Below are positions 1 through 12,068 of a stretch of DNA of 64,000 nt, piece by piece (positions within the stretch are counted from its first letter, which is position 1; every line of letters begins with the position of its first letter). A program made the translations under genes and the position numbers. Source of the stretch: Kappaphycus alvarezii (lineage: Eukaryota; Rhodophyta; Florideophyceae; Gigartinales; Solieriaceae); the NCBI GenBank assembly GCA_002205965.3, contig NADL03000513.1:2170001-2234000 (forward strand), given 5' to 3'. The notes beneath the pieces were generated by a model that worked only from the letters and a program-made list of their open reading frames with translations, did not search any database and was not told where the DNA came from.

Positions 1-2055
1 TTGATTCCTGACGGAGGAGGAGATTAAGCGTTTCGTCGTGTCTTCCTGACAAACCATACATCATGAGCAAGCCCTCTCTTAACGGCTCCCGTTCATCATG
101 CTCATCAATTGTGTCCCCATCTTTTGTAGCAAGTTGCTCCTCAATGGCTTTAGTCACAGTGGAAACACCGAAGACATCGGCTGGCCACGTCTTAAGTACC
201 TCAAGCATAACGGCAGGATTAATAGCGGCTAGCTCCACCAGAATGCTGTTGTAGGATTGTTCCGGTAAACAAGGCTCATATGTTGGAATGACTGGTGCAA
301 GCGTGGCGACATTACCCGTTTCACGAAACACTCGAATCCATTTTTCCCATCGCTTAACTCGTTTCATCATAACTTTGTCCCTCGCCTTGTTGCCAAAGTA
401 TGGTGTTGTTGCGGTAATTGTCTCTGGTAGGACAGATGCAAGCTTCGAATAATTGCTTGCATCTTGTAGCGACTCCAAAAATTGCTCCCCGATATCTTCC
501 AAAGAGACCTCTGCTCTCCGCAAGCTAGCTCCTGGAGCCGACTGGGCAATATGCAGGGCATCTGAAAAGCGGCTCTGTCCGAGAAACCACTTTACACGCT
601 CCGCTGTAGTCAGGGACCTCACATAAATAAGTTCCTGACCACCTCGTGATTTCACGTCATCTTTCCCCTTTCCGCGACTTGATATCGGAGAACATACCCA
701 GTGTCCAGCAATCAAAACAAGCGGGTCACCTCCAGGAACTGTTAGAAGTTCAGCATCACACACACCGCTGTGCGGCATTGTCATGCTCTTCTCACTGCGA
801 CCCGTTGACGAGCTAATCAAATGAATGGCTAGGCCTTTTGAAGGGGTGCCAACTAAGACTACAGTATCCTCCTCGCCGAAAGGGACCAGTGAGAGTAATG
901 GAGCTTCCTCTGGTCTAAATATGTCGTCGATTTGGCCATCCACTCCTGAGGTTAGAGAGGTGTCAGTGTCTCGCAAAAAGACATGAGATCGTTCCAGCTT
1001 GAAAATGACCTCAATGTCTCTCTGTGGGGTTTGGTCCTTTAACTCTGTGTCTTGCAGGGCTCCAATCTTAATAATTCGAGCTCCTGTCGGCCAAGTCACG
1101 TATAGTATGATGGTGGGCTCCCCGTGTGGGGACAGGGACACAGATTCATCGACTTGCATGAAAATCTTTGTCTTCATAGCCCATACACTGGGCATGCTCT
1201 CCGAGGCTATGCCTTGTGCATTGTCCCTCTCTTCCTGATTCTGGTCTTCATTTTGCCAGAGTTTGTCCTCGTCGTTTCGCGGCTCTACGTTGTCCTTGAG
1301 TTCTCGGCGAGCACGCGCTGCACTCTCGGCCTCATCCGAAACCTCTCTGAAGCTGTCGGGAATTCTTCTAGGGGATGCGATTGGCGAAGTTGGGGCAGTG
1401 CTCCCGGGTGGGGCAACCATACAAACCGGACGATTGGACCGCGTGTCATGGACCTTGACACCGTCCTGACAGGCATAGGCTAGCAAGAAATGGACCCATT
1501 TCAAGTCGGTAACGACGACATTATCGGCCACAACTACGTCCGTTCCCCCAAACCAGCCCGCAGTTTGAATGACAACCCGGTGCGCTTCCTCAACGTAAGC
1601 AACTCGGTCACCAAAGCGTGGCCTTCCAAAGTTCGGATCAATGGCAAGATGTGTGACATCATGTTCAGCATGCTTCGATAAAGCTACTGTAGCGCCTGTG
1701 AGCATTTTGTTCAAGACGGGACCATCTTTTGCAGAGCTGTTGTCTACCCCGTCGACATACAACCGAGCGGCCCTGATGTCATGACGGGCGCGACCTACTG
1801 ATGCGATAACTTGGTCTGAGGAAGCGGAGGAGCCGAGGGCAACGGCAGAAATTGGACCGACGTGAAGGTTTGGATGTGAATCAAGTAGGTTGCCGAAGAC
1901 ATCGTAAAGGGAGAGTGTACCGTTGGAGAGGCCCAGGAGGATGAACTTGGAGGATGTGGCACAGGCAGAAATAAGGGTAGAGGGAGGGGGGTGGTGAAAG
2001 TGCCAATGGAAAAAGTGGGTTGTTCGCCTTCGGGAGGAGCGTATGGGGTGTCCAT
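1..2055 (-). CDS. VPS41: VPS41 homologue (HOPS vacuolar/lysosomal tethering subunit), C-terminus beyond the window
   Basis: VPS41 is the HOPS-complex subunit that tethers late endosomes, AP-3 vesicles and vacuoles. The minus frame stays open from about 2000 to base 1, roughly 660 codons. The N-terminal part resembles a beta-propeller blade series (FILLGLSNGTLSLYDVFGNL; later KWVHFLLAYACQDGVKVHD). The C-terminal part has the alpha-solenoid signature of the family: AERVKWFLGQSRFSDALHIA near 600-620, then RWEKWIRVFRETGNVATLAP, NPAVMLEVLKTWPADVFGV and LMMYGLSGRHDETLNLLLR at the edge. The start is taken as the ATG at 2055, giving MDTPYAPPEG. That frame must shift by one base to join the propeller frame. 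The join falls at a run of six G (1986-1991, plus strand), so an indel error or tiny intron is likely. An acidic, charged insert lies around 1200-1350. The homology call comes from motif recognition and was not tested by search. Confidence 0.82.
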
Positions 2056-3319
2056 GGTGTGGAGGGAGAAAGGTGGGTGGGTAATTCAATGACAATCCAG
2101 CGTTTGTCTATTGCTGCATTTCGATGCAAAAAGGTAGTGTACAAACATCACATTCCAGTGCCATTTTTGGCGCACTGCTGTACAATTCTATACCGCACAA
2201 TTACTGTAAATAGCTGTAAATACGGTACTATGCCAGATTGCAATCTTGTCATAGAAGAGCTACTGTGCTACACGGTACTGTACTGTACAGTCTTCAGCAG
2301 CTGGGGCAGCGCGAACCGTTTGCCATGACAGCAGAAAAGCGAAGTAGGGACCTGGCCACAGAGGCAGCCATTCCTTCAGCGAAGCTCTGCCGGGACGATC
2401 GACGCAAGCGTAAAAGTTTGTGTGACTGTAGCTTGCGACTCGCTTGTTTCACCGTCTACGATTGCATCTGATCTACTGTATTCAACGAATATCCGGCCGC
2501 TGTACTGTACTGTACTGTACACTACTGTAGTGAAGCACAGTGGATACCTGAAGAGATGTACAGTAATAGTACGAAATAGAGACCTTTAATTTAATTTTTA
2601 GTGGGCCTGCTAAACAGACGCATCCCAGCACCGGCTAAACCGATGCCCACGCTAGCAGAAGGGAAGGAAGAAAATTCCACCACCGACACACCTGCGGGCC
2701 AAGGCGGTGGTAGCCTGAAAAACCCCTTGTGTAAGGGCGATGCTTACAGAGAGCGGCGTCGACGTCAACATGTGCTCCCGGTTTGCGGCCTCGGACACAA
2801 CCAGCAGAACCACGGGACCCAGGACCCCTCGCTTGCTGTCCAAAGGACAGCCTGATTAAGTGCGGCAGGGTACGCTGAGCGTTGCAGAACTTGATTCAGG
2901 TAGAGAGCCCTCCTTACACGCCATTCCCAGTTCGAGGACCCACGTGCGCTGGTGGCGCGGGATGACAATCCACTTGAAAAGGACTTGGCCAACGGCATTG
3001 CAGCGGAAGCCAAGTAAACGAAGAGCTGTCTGTAAGATACACGAAGGAACGAGCGTCCGGCGCCGAGAGTGCGGGATGAAGGTTGGAGAAAGCCAAGTGA
3101 AGCGGAGAGTGAGATCAAAGAACACAGTGGTTCCCCGATCACCTCTAATAGAACCAATAGTAATAGTACCACTAATAGTACCGGCTTGTGCGGGTACTGG
3201 AAGGGGTTATTTATTTCAATTTCTTTTTGATTTTGGTTTGATTTTGTTCCTTTTTTGTTCCTATTGATTTTTAAACATATTTAACCCTCGCTCGTTTCCT
3301 ACCGCTACCAATTACGAAG
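2056..3319. other. Intergenic: CTGTA repeats, no recognised gene
   Basis: This is the upstream side of VPS41. It holds CTGTA/TACAG pentamer tracts at about 2270-2292 and 2500-2530. Open frames of 84-135 codons exist on both strands at 2601-3267, but none resembles a known protein and several overlap one another in different frames, so I call none of them. Confidence 0.5.
2500..2530. repeat. CTGTA pentamer tandem repeat
   Basis: Four consecutive CTGTA units followed by a diverged tail. The same unit recurs throughout the window in both orientations. It lies about 450 bp upstream of the VPS41 start. Confidence 0.85.
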
Positions 3320-3820
3320 ACGGAATGACTTGTCGTCATCACATCCTCCGCAACATTCTTGCCCGCTACTGCAAGGAAATTGGGATCGTCGCCCGTCGAG
3401 CATCCGCTCCTCTACCAGGTTCCCAACTCATCTAGGCATTCGGAGTCCCCCGCGCTACGAATGGACATTTACATACCCGCTGCATACGGGATTCACAGTA
3501 CCGATATCGCCGTAGACGTTACTGTTGCCCACCCCTTCGCACGTCGCTACATTTCGCCAAGTACGGTTACCGCAGGCGTTTCCGCAACACTCACAGAGCG
3601 CGAGAAACATCGTCATTACGACACTTACTGCAACCAAAACGATATCCTCCTCTCCCCCGTCGGGATTGATATCTATGGCGCCTTGGGCGACGACGGCAAG
3701 GGTTTTTTCCGCAGCCTTGCTTCCTTCGCTGCTTCCTGTAGCGGTTCCTCCCCTCAACCGGAGCTCCGCGACTTCGTTACCCGTTTTGCGTTTAGTCTCC
3801 AAATAATGCAGGCGCGATAG
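3320..3820 (+). pseudogene. LINE-like retrotransposon polyprotein C-terminal fragment
   Basis: The segment encodes a piece resembling the C-terminal region of non-LTR retrotransposon polyproteins. It has a Cys/His-rich start (CRHHILRNILARYC, about 3330-3375), then DIYIPAAYGIHSTDIAVDVT and VAHPF, then a Tyr/Asn-rich block (HYDTYCNQNDILLSPVGIDI) and YGALGDDGKGFFRSLASFAA. The first part and the rest lie in different frames, shifting near 3400-3450, so the copy is broken. No reverse transcriptase core lies upstream, which fits a 5'-truncated insertion. The family assignment rests on pattern recognition of this domain order. A search against Repbase LINE proteins would decide it. Confidence 0.5.
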
Positions 3821-5121
3821 GTTTCTACCCGCCGCCCGCATCCGTAGTTGACTTATGAATACCCTCCACACGATTCTGTGCAACATTGTACAACCCATAA
3901 AGATTTACCAGCACAAATTAAACCTGCCAATCCTTTCCTCTGACTCAATCCTTAGCAGCTATGGTGGTCTCTATGCGTCCTTAGTGGCTCCTCAGGCTTT
4001 TGACCACCCCCTTCAAGTACCAGGAAGGTTAAAATTTAGCAGTCACTGAGAATATTGCCGCCTTGAACTTCGAGCTAAGCACCAAATGTCGAAAAAGACA
4101 AGAGACACCTGCATTATAATCGGCCTTGCCACCTTTAACTTCGGTATGCACACCGTAAGTCCAAGGAGACAAGGGAAACCACTGCTTTAAGGACAACGGA
4201 CAAGAGAAGAGCAAATTTTTGGTTTTTGTGTGGGTGTATGGGGTGTAGGTGTTTGGGGTGTGGCTTTTTGGTTGTGGCTGTTCTGGGTGTGTGTGTTAGG
4301 GGTGTGGGTATTATAGTGTTTGGGTTGTGTCTGTTGGGTTTGTGGGCGTTCTGGGTTTGTGCTTTTTTGGCCGGTCGAGGCTCGTACACAAGTCGATCAG
4401 CCTTTATATAGAGATTCGCAAATTTTGAAAATGCACAAATTGGTACTAAAGTCCTAGCAAAACACAAAAATAAGCCCTTGGGCTCCCCTATTGCCTGTTT
4501 TCAGACGCCCCCTACTGTACTGTCGTGCAGTGCAAGCTACTTGTGGCTCAGAGCCATGTAAAGTACTGTACATGGCTCTCGTATCCCAAATTTGTAGCCA
4601 TGCACAGTACTTTACATAGCTCTCGGGACCATAACTTTTGGCCGCAAGACGCCGGCCACCATCAGCCACATAACAGGATGGGTGCAGAATCGGCTATACT
4701 GTATACCAATAGCTACACTACCGCTCGAAATTTTGAAGACAGGCAAACTTTTTGAAAACATACCCTTACAATGCGCTTCATAAATATAGAAATTCTACAA
4801 AAGTGTCGGCGTGCAACAAAATATCCACAGTGATGCTACCGTTCGCAAAAGGATGAATCCCCTACCACCGTACCACTTAGCTACAGTGAGCGGAAAACTA
4901 ACTTGTTCACACCACTATGGTGGGATATCTCCGCCCGATTAAGATAGCACTGTTTGAAACCTTGGAAAAGTCCATTATTTCTCAAGCGATTTTATTAGTG
5001 TCATCATAAAGTAGAAAGAAGTAACAATGGACCAAGCAATAGCGATAAAAAATAAAAAATGGAGCCGCAACTAACGAATTTTCAAATGATACAAGGAAAA
5101 AAGTGACTCTCTACGAAAGTC
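3821..5121. other. Intergenic; GT-rich low-complexity tract at 4219-4370
   Basis: No gene is recognised here. Bases 4219-4370 are a simple G/T-rich tract on the plus strand (repeats of the kind GGGTGTG and TTTGGG). CTGTA-type palindromes lie near 4510-4525 and 4560-4620, where the phrase ACAGTAC / GTACTGTACATGGCTCTCG occurs twice in diverged form. Confidence 0.5.
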
Positions 5122-6126
5122 TCAGTACTTAGTGGGATCTATTTTGTAGTCTATAACTGCTATCATACGTTTCGTCAAGCTTTGGTACAGTTTCCATATG
5201 TAAGAACTCTCAATTTGTGGCCCACGCATCCGGGATAGATGACTTCAACTCGTCCACGTTACTAAAATGCCTTCCCCTACAGTAGACACGACGGGCCAGC
5301 AAACACCAGAATTTTTCGATAATATTGAGGTCCAAGGACTTTGCTGGCACGGTAGGACCCGCACATCACACTTAGACAAAAATAAATGGTCTGCTTGGAC
5401 CGGTGGATGCTAGCACCATCCTGCTGAAACGTCCATGTGGTAGTCTCCCCAAATTTTTTCTGCGGCCCAAGATAACATCGTGCTCTGCAGATTCTTTCAA
5501 TAATTTTCAGAGTCCTGCTTACCTGTTAAAAGCGCTAGCGGAGATTTCCCGTGAAAGCTAATTGCGGCCCAAATCATTACTGAATTCCCACCATTCTGAC
5601 GAGTCTGAAAACGATGCGGTTTTTTTTGTAGATCATGCTAATACATCAAAAGTCCATCCGGTCCATCCAGGTTAAGCTTTTTCTCATCTGAAAAAACAAT
5701 ATGCATCCAAAAATCGTTACCTTTGGAAATAAATCGACGTGACCACTGCAATATGTTTTTATTGTGCACTTTATTCATCAAAGTTTGCTTGTTGATCCGT
5801 CGATAGCGAAACTACGGAGAGGCAGAAAGGATCAGCTGAACTCTGCGAACAGTGACTGGAAAATGCAGAGTCAGTTTGATATCCGCGGCACTGCAATCTC
5901 CTTTGGATGCAATTCGGAAGATACTTCGACGCTCATACTCTGAAAATTTCTGAGCAATTATGGTCGTCTCTTTAGTGTGGCGGTGTGTCTTCCTTGCGAT
6001 GACGTTCTGAATTGTTCCTAGGCTTCGGTTCAATGCAACTGCAATGGCATGGGTTGCAATCAGCTCTCTAGCCATTGCTACAATCTTCCCCTTTTCGAAG
6101 TTGCTCAGGTATTTGCCTTTCGGCAT
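5122..6126 (-). pseudogene. Tc1/mariner-type transposase, decayed
   Basis: Cut-and-paste DDE transposase relic. The N-terminal 104 codons (6126-5812) are open and form a helix-turn-helix DNA-binding region: MPKGKYLSNFEKGKIVAMAR, HAIAVALNRSLGTIQNVI, then a second helical part YERRSIFRIASKGDCSAADI. Downstream the catalytic core reads in broken frames: IVFSDEKKLNLDGPDG (first Asp, near 5690), NGGNSVMIWAAISFHGKSPL, FQQDGASIH (second Asp, near 5410) and LDLNIIEKFWCLLARRVY (third acidic residue, near 5320). Several stops and at least two frameshifts make it inactive. I could not find convincing terminal inverted repeats on either side. Total span is about 335 codons, near the usual 340 aa of Tc1 transposases. 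Confidence 0.85.
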
Positions 6127-7061
6127 TTTTCGGGAATGTTAAAGTGGGCTGTGGCGTTCTACAGGACTGGAAGTCAAATCTCTGTGTCTACATGTATCTT
6201 TTATGGTCATAGTCCAATCGTTTTTTGTGGGACTTTTCTTTTTTCGCGCTAAATTTTTCTTGTACCATTTGATCTTTCGTTCAATTTATAGGAGTGATTC
6301 TACTTTTTTAGTGTGACGCAAAGCGCTGGCTTTTATATGTAGATATGAGGAGACAGACAGTATCTATTTTAACATCGATCCATTTTGCTACAAATCGGCG
6401 GTCGCAGGTACACTTTACTGTACAGCATTGGCGGAAAATGGCAGTGTTCAAGTTCGAATTTCGGGGACTATACAGACTAGTGAGAAGAATGGGATACCTG
6501 AGTACACCCCCGACACTTCGTTAAAGAATGGGAAGTAAGTCCTTGTAGAAGTTTTAAACAAAACCGACCTAAAAGACCATACGAAGCTCAATACGAACTC
6601 CAAAAGATTACTAAGTGCACTACTTTATTACACTTTTTCTTTTTTTGGAAATAATAGACTTCTTCCATAGTTAGCAATATGCCTCGCGACAAAGCTCTGA
6701 ACGATGACGTGAAGAGGGGATTCATGACGATAATGTGCGCAACCACAAGCATTGATGGCATTTTTTCTAAATGAAGAGGATCTAAGAAATAGTTTGGACA
6801 TTTACCCAGAATATCGCAAGTATTGGAAAGCCCGGCGCAGTGGTCACTTCCCAAAGATGAGGTCAGGGGACATGGGGCGCTTGATGAGGGAGGCACGTAG
6901 AAAAAAAATATTAGCTGTACACCTGTGCATGTCGTTGGATCTACTGAATAAGATAAAGATGCAACAGATTCTGCGAAAATTTTTGAAGTTCGAGTACTGT
7001 ACTGAAAACTAAAGATGATCCAGTGACTTATAGATTCCCATGAGGGGAAAATGGGGGGGAT
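6127..7061. other. Intergenic, no recognised gene
   Basis: Short open frames occur on both strands (for example 6752-7012 plus, 86 codons) with no recognisable motif. Base composition is slightly AT-rich. Confidence 0.4.
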
Positions 7062-7331
7062 TTAATATTTGAAAGAAAAGGTTGGTTGTGGCCCGTAATA
7101 TCCTAAAGGGTGACCAGTTATACCTCTTAAATTAGCGTAAAAAGCCGGCTCAGGGTCGCCTCGCTGACAGGCCGCGTTGGAAATTACGGACGAGGCAGCG
7201 TGCCTCCGAGTAAGTACCGCACGGATCTTACCATATGCCTCAATCGCCCTAATGGCCACGTTCCGCGCGACGTCAGTTAGCACAGACTCGCATGAGCCTT
7301 CGAGAATAGAATTTGCCTCTGAAATCGCCAT
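7062..7331 (-). repeat. Copy 1 of an unrecognised dispersed protein-coding repeat (VARNVA family)
   Basis: An 89-codon open frame begins at an ATG at 7331. Its core, LTDVARNVAIRAIEAYGKIR followed by AVLTRRHAASSVISNAAC, is shared in order and spacing with segments at 24205-24395, 24813-24980 and 29886-30038. The four copies share only this piece of about 50 residues. The remainder of this frame (QRGDPEPAFYANLRGITGH) is not shared. It may be a coiled-coil or capsid-like piece of a mobile element, but I do not recognise the protein. This copy lies opposite in strand to the other three. Confidence 0.6.
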
Positions 7332-7998
7332 ACACCTGTTAATGATTCTAAAAAATAATCTTTCAGATGAAATGAAGAGAGTAACTTTATGTCATCAGTA
7401 TTACGGGTGTCCGCAGCAGGATCCGACTATATTGCTAGCTCAGAGCTGGCCAGGTAGTCTACGTCGGCCACGTGCAGCGAAGTTTAATCTGGATAGGTCA
7501 GAGAGCTTTACATACTACAGCGTTCCTGAAATCACAAAAGAGTGTCAACACTTTTGCACAAGTTTTAATCGAAAGGTTATATGATACTAGTCGATCCCCC
7601 GTAAATACCAATTACGCAAATTGTGTAGGTACATATTTCATAATGCCAAGTATGAGTGCGACCCTCATACTCGGCAGAAAAAGCGAAATCAGCATCACTT
7701 CCCGCCAGTTCCCATAACCTCAATCTAAGTCCATAACACTATGATCATCCTTCAAACTCATCTTCTCATTCCACTCCTGCATACGAGAGACACCTAAATT
7801 CGCTTCAAATTGCTATGGTGTAAGAAAGAGCGTGATCACATGGACAGACGTATCCGGAGAAGGGCTATAAAAGGTCCAAACATGCTTCCATTTCACTATC
7901 TTTTTGGCAACGACTGTGATCAGTCGCTAATCACTCTCACTGGACTTGATCAAAAGGCATTTTAGTACATTCTCTCTGCATTAACTGCCAAATACAAA
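7332..7998. other. Intergenic, no recognised gene
   Basis: Open frames on the plus strand (7177-7584, 7472-7717) show no known motif, and the first is partly the antisense of the VARNVA-type copy. A possible upstream part of the Harbinger-like relic may lie at 7900-7998. Confidence 0.35.
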
Positions 7999-8514
7999 AT
8001 GAACACTCCGTACACTGTTGGCGGCCTAGTTCGATTGCTACCGATTCGTAACTTAGCACGAGGTCGACTACAGCTTCTGTCAGCTTGCAAATGCCTTGGT
8101 ATGCTCCTAACTTGGCACCATATAAGGGGATCAATGATGACCCAATGCTTACTTTTTGGAGCAACTCATAGAGTGGCATCTTTATACATTCGGTTTGCTC
8201 GTCGGTTGTTTTATCGCACTCTGTCGAGAGATGAACAAGCGAGAGTGAAAATGCCTACTCCACAATAGATTGAGAAATTTAAAATCGCGTTTCACGAAAA
8301 ATAATCACTTCTTGACGAGATCTATTGTGCTGCAGATGGCTACAAAATCTACCTCCAACAGGCAGGCGACTTTGTAAGTCAGAATATGTTTTTCAACGGC
8401 TGGAAGAGTGATCATTTCGTTAGCATTGTTTTTGTTTTCGCCCTTAGCAGGGGCACTATTTATTGTGCAGTCAACGTACCTGGGATTTCACGAATTGTAA
8501 CAACAGGTGGGTGA
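7999..8514 (+). pseudogene. PIF/Harbinger-type transposase fragment, decayed
   Basis: One frame runs 7999-8514 through a TAG (8266) and a TAA (near 8302). The first 89 codons carry a helical region ending in FARRLFYRTLSRDEQARVKM. After the stops comes the DDE core start: IYCAADGYKIYLQQAGDFV, then NMFFNGWKSDHFVSIVFVFA and YCAVNVPG. The Asp-Gly followed by F/Y-N-G-W-K-x-D-H-F and N-V-P-G is the pattern of DDE_4 (Harbinger/HARBI1-like) transposases as I know them. The later catalytic residues are absent, so this is a fragment. Confidence 0.6.
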
Positions 8515-9255
8515 TACAGCTAGAGATGGGACAGAAAAGTTGGTAGAATGGTTGATCGGTGGTTTCTCTGTACTTTTTTACTCTTTTTTGCTCTTCACTC
8601 TGCCTTAAGTATCCTAGGCTGGGCTTCCCTTCCGTTCGGCTCGGGCCTCCTTTTCCTTACGATCTGAGACCCTTGGGTTACTTCGCCTCGTTAAATGCTG
8701 TGGGTCACATTTTCTTCGGTAGCTAATTCCCCAACGGGAATTTTCAGCCACACTGCTATGAATTCTCAAATCACCTACGTACCAAAATAGGGTCTCAACT
8801 ACACCCTATTCAATTACTCAACTGATATGGTTACAGTACGTCAAAGATCGCGCACCACTACAAGGCCCCATTCATATGTGAACTTGCTGACCTATGCATC
8901 ACCTTCGCGTAAGCCCAGGTCAGCCAACGCCTTTCGAGCCAATTCGCGCTTCATTATTTTGAATAGAAACTTGATTACCCTCTTCGGGATGTCCTCATAT
9001 AGCTCTTCCAGGGGCTGCTAAGTCCAATCACACTTATCGGCAGTCAAGACCATCTTACTTGTATGAAAATCCTCTACTTCCTTGCGGAGATATCCAGCAG
9101 ATCATCGACTAGCTCGAACGTAGACTCCAGCTGTTCAGACTGCTTATTGAGCCTGTCAGAGACTTTTGCCCCGACCTAACCAGCCCTACATTACATTAGT
9201 CTAGTTGCGTGTACTTGCTCCACCTCTTCCCCCGCGAGGCTCTCCACTTCGTAGG

Positions 9256-10310
9256 CTAAGGATATGAGCACTCTTGTGACCCTCCTAGGTTCAAACCATC
9301 GGAATCTCGTCTTATGGCCATTCCCTGAGCCCTTCTCATCATCACGAAGTCTCCAAACTCAAAACAGGGCCTAATTATGTTGTTTTTCTTATTGTGCTCC
9401 AATATATGTCTCGCCTGATTAGCTGACAAGACCTTTGCCACCTCTTTGTGCATTACTCTTAGCGTTTCCTAGAACTCACCAATCCTTAGAATTTTAGCAA
9501 TTCTCGATTCACCTATACTGCCCCCGTGCTTTTTCCCGATTCCTTCGATCCTTAACTCAGCACGGCGCGGCCTGATCCCGGTAATTACTTCCAACGGTGT
9601 ACGATATGCTCCATCTCTCCTTTTCCCCAAACGCTTAAGAGGGGCTTCATTGAGAGCTGCCAATACTATCCCGATGACTGCGGGCCAATCTTGGGGCCCT
9701 AACCTGAATTCTGACAATAGCGACGTGCATTCCGCTCTGACATGTCTCATGGAGTTTTCGACCGTACCAGTAACCCACGGGGAGTAGGCTAGGGAGAAAA
9801 TATGCTTGATCCGGTGTGACTCTGATAAATCAACCAGAACTTGGTTTCTGAAGCGAGAACCCTGGTTTGACACCCACCATTTCATAGACGAGAACACTCG
9901 GATCCAAATAGAAAGCTCCTCCGCCGCTACTCGCAAGTCTTCCACCTTTGTTGAACTATCCATCTATACGACGAAAGCTCATACTGGATTACGAGAACGT
10001 GATTGAGGTCCCCTGTCCCAGGACCAATGTACAAGAAATCAAATTGTACAACCTCATTTGGAAAATCCGCCTGTAGAGTACTAGAAAGTGGGTGCGGCAC
10101 CCTCTGTCCCGCCTTTGCCACAATTCAATGCAGACACTGCTCGGTAAACCCAGTTCAATCCTTTTCGATGCCCTTCCACCAGTACTTCTCTGATATGCGG
10201 CTCTCCGTCGCATCATTTCCCCGGTGTCTAGCTTTACTGCAGTGCGCAGTGATTATCCGCAGCTGTAGCTCGGAAGCACTCTCCGGGATCCATATGCCTT
10301 TCTTTGTTAC
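9256..10310 (-). pseudogene. Integrase of Gypsy relic 1
   Basis: N-terminal HHCC zinc region: LRIITAHCSKARHRGNDATE, KYWWKGIEKD, then CLH followed by a TGA where the second Cys is expected. Catalytic core begins at NEVVQFDFLYIGPGTGDLNH (first Asp). After a frameshift near 10000 come WVSNQGSRFRNQVLVDLSES (second Asp position is Asn, codon 9865-9867) and SPWVTGTVENSMRHVRAECT (Glu codon 9757-9759). The spacing between the second and third catalytic positions is exactly 35 residues, as in DDE integrases. The C-terminal part (RPCFEFGDFVMMRRAQGM) is the GPY/F-like region. With the Asp-to-Asn change the enzyme would be inactive. Confidence 0.85.
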
Positions 10311-10562
10311 CTATATTTCGTCTAATTCCTCCACGTAACCCAGATTGGACCTAATTTATCTTTCTTGTGCTCATTTAACGCTTTCCTCTGTCTGCCACTC
10401 GAAGTCGGCGTCCTCAGTCCCCTGTATCATACCCATTCCTGTCGGGGCCTCTGCCACCTTATGTACTGTCTTTGGGGCTCCCTTGTGCCCTGAAATTCAC
10501 CTATTCATTATTTCCGCCATGACATTAGACTCACCTGGAATGTGTTCTATGGTATATATGAA

Positions 10563-12066
10563 CTAGGGTAGGTAGAGAGCCCAACGCGTGACTTTGTTGA
10601 TCACATGGCTCCCCCGGACGGGTTCAAAAGCCAACGAATTGAAGACAAACATAAGGTTGCGTTGAACTGTGAAAACATGTGTACTATGTTGGGCGGCAAA
10701 TAGGTAGTCCATCTTGCGAAAGGTCTGATAAATCGCATAACCTTTTTTCTCGAAGGTACTCCAAAACCTCTGTGTTTTGTTGAAAGCTTCACCCAAGAAA
10801 GCCAATGGCTCGTGCCTTTGCTCGCCCATAGGCTTGTCCAGATATAGTTCATCTGTCTGGGTTACTACCGGTGCCCAGAGCTCACCTGAGGCGTCCGTGT
10901 AAGCACATAGATGCTTCGTTACATCCCTATGTGACAGCTTAACCACGTTACGCAGCTGTTCTTGAAGTTCGTTGAATGCATCGTCGTATGTAGGGCCCCA
11001 GGACTGCTGCGTGAGCTTGATCTTCTTCACTTATCGGGATATACGCTTCCGTACTTTTGCATATGCTTTTTCAAGTACTTCTCTAACACTTGATACTCGC
11101 CTAGCAAAATCAGGTATGAAATTTGACATCCAATGTAGACAATGGGTGAATTGCGATAGCTCTACCGCTGTCTGGGGAGCATGTCAGTCATTAAGTCCAC
11201 TTATGCGATTAGGATCGCAGCGAATTCAGTCTTTAGAGATGATCCGACCATACTATTTGACCTCATGTCTAAATAGTTCGCTCTTTTTAGCTGATATCTT
11301 CAGGCGACGCGCACGAAATGCTTCGAAGAAATGCTTCAATATCTTCAGGAGCGCACTCTCCGATTTGGCATGTAGCAATGCGTCATCCAGCCAGAACTTA
11401 ACTTTTTCTCTGATAATGTGAAAGCTAGGCTCTACTTTGCTCTGGAAGTTTGGCGCTGAATTATGCACCCCATGCAGTGACCGTAGCGACTTAAATATCC
11501 CTGTTGGTGTCCAGATACTTTGTAGTTTTGCGGTAGCCTCGTCCACTGGCATTTGCCAATAGCCACTGCAGAAGTCAATTGTTGCATAGCAATTGCTGTC
11601 TGAAAGCTCAGTGAGCTCAGATTCAATGTACGACATTGTCCAGGTAATCGCCTATGTTTTCTGGTTCACCCTTCTGAGGCCAAAAATTGGCCTGTAATTT
11701 GGCGGCGGTGGTTTCGGTGCTAACACTGGCGCCGAAACCCATGTTGCTTCTTGTTTGGGCCTGATGAAGCCATATTCCTCAAGCTTGATAATATACCCTT
11801 TGAAGAACTTATGCTGATCCGTAATGTAGCACATGGTCTTGGCGACATTTGGAATAGCGCCTGGTTTGAGTTTCAGTCTCATAGGTTCAAAATCCGCCGG
11901 AAGGACTCTCCCTAGTTTGATCCTAAAAACGTCCCTGATGTTACCTAGGAGTGATCTGAGCCCTCCTGCTCCCTCCCCAGAGACACCTTCAGCCACTCCT
12001 TCCTGCAAAATACTATCAAATGCATCAATGATCTCCGCTTCCGTGTCTATGCCGAGATCTGTAACA
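10563..12066 (-). pseudogene. Reverse transcriptase and RNase H of Gypsy relic 1
   Basis: Same frame as Gag, broken by TAG at 11652-11654, TAG at 11253-11255 and further stops. RT fingers: GRVLPADFEPMRLKLKPGAI and a PNYRPIFGLRRVNQ block. Palm: SNCYATIDFCSGYWQMPVDE and the catalytic motif FWLDDALLHA (Asp pair at 11382-11387, Leu in the x position of YxDD with Trp for Tyr). The connection carries SQFTHCLHWMSNFIPDFARR. RNase H: LCAYTDASGELWAPVVTQTD (first catalytic Asp), GEQRHEPLAFLGEAFNKTQR, FWSTFEKKGYAIYQT. The layout matches Gypsy elements known from oomycetes and algae. Confidence 0.85.
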
Positions 12067-12068
12067 GT

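Noticed and set aside
4135..4467. 110-codon minus-strand Lys/His/Pro/Thr-rich frame
   Set aside because: Antisense of a simple GT-rich tract.
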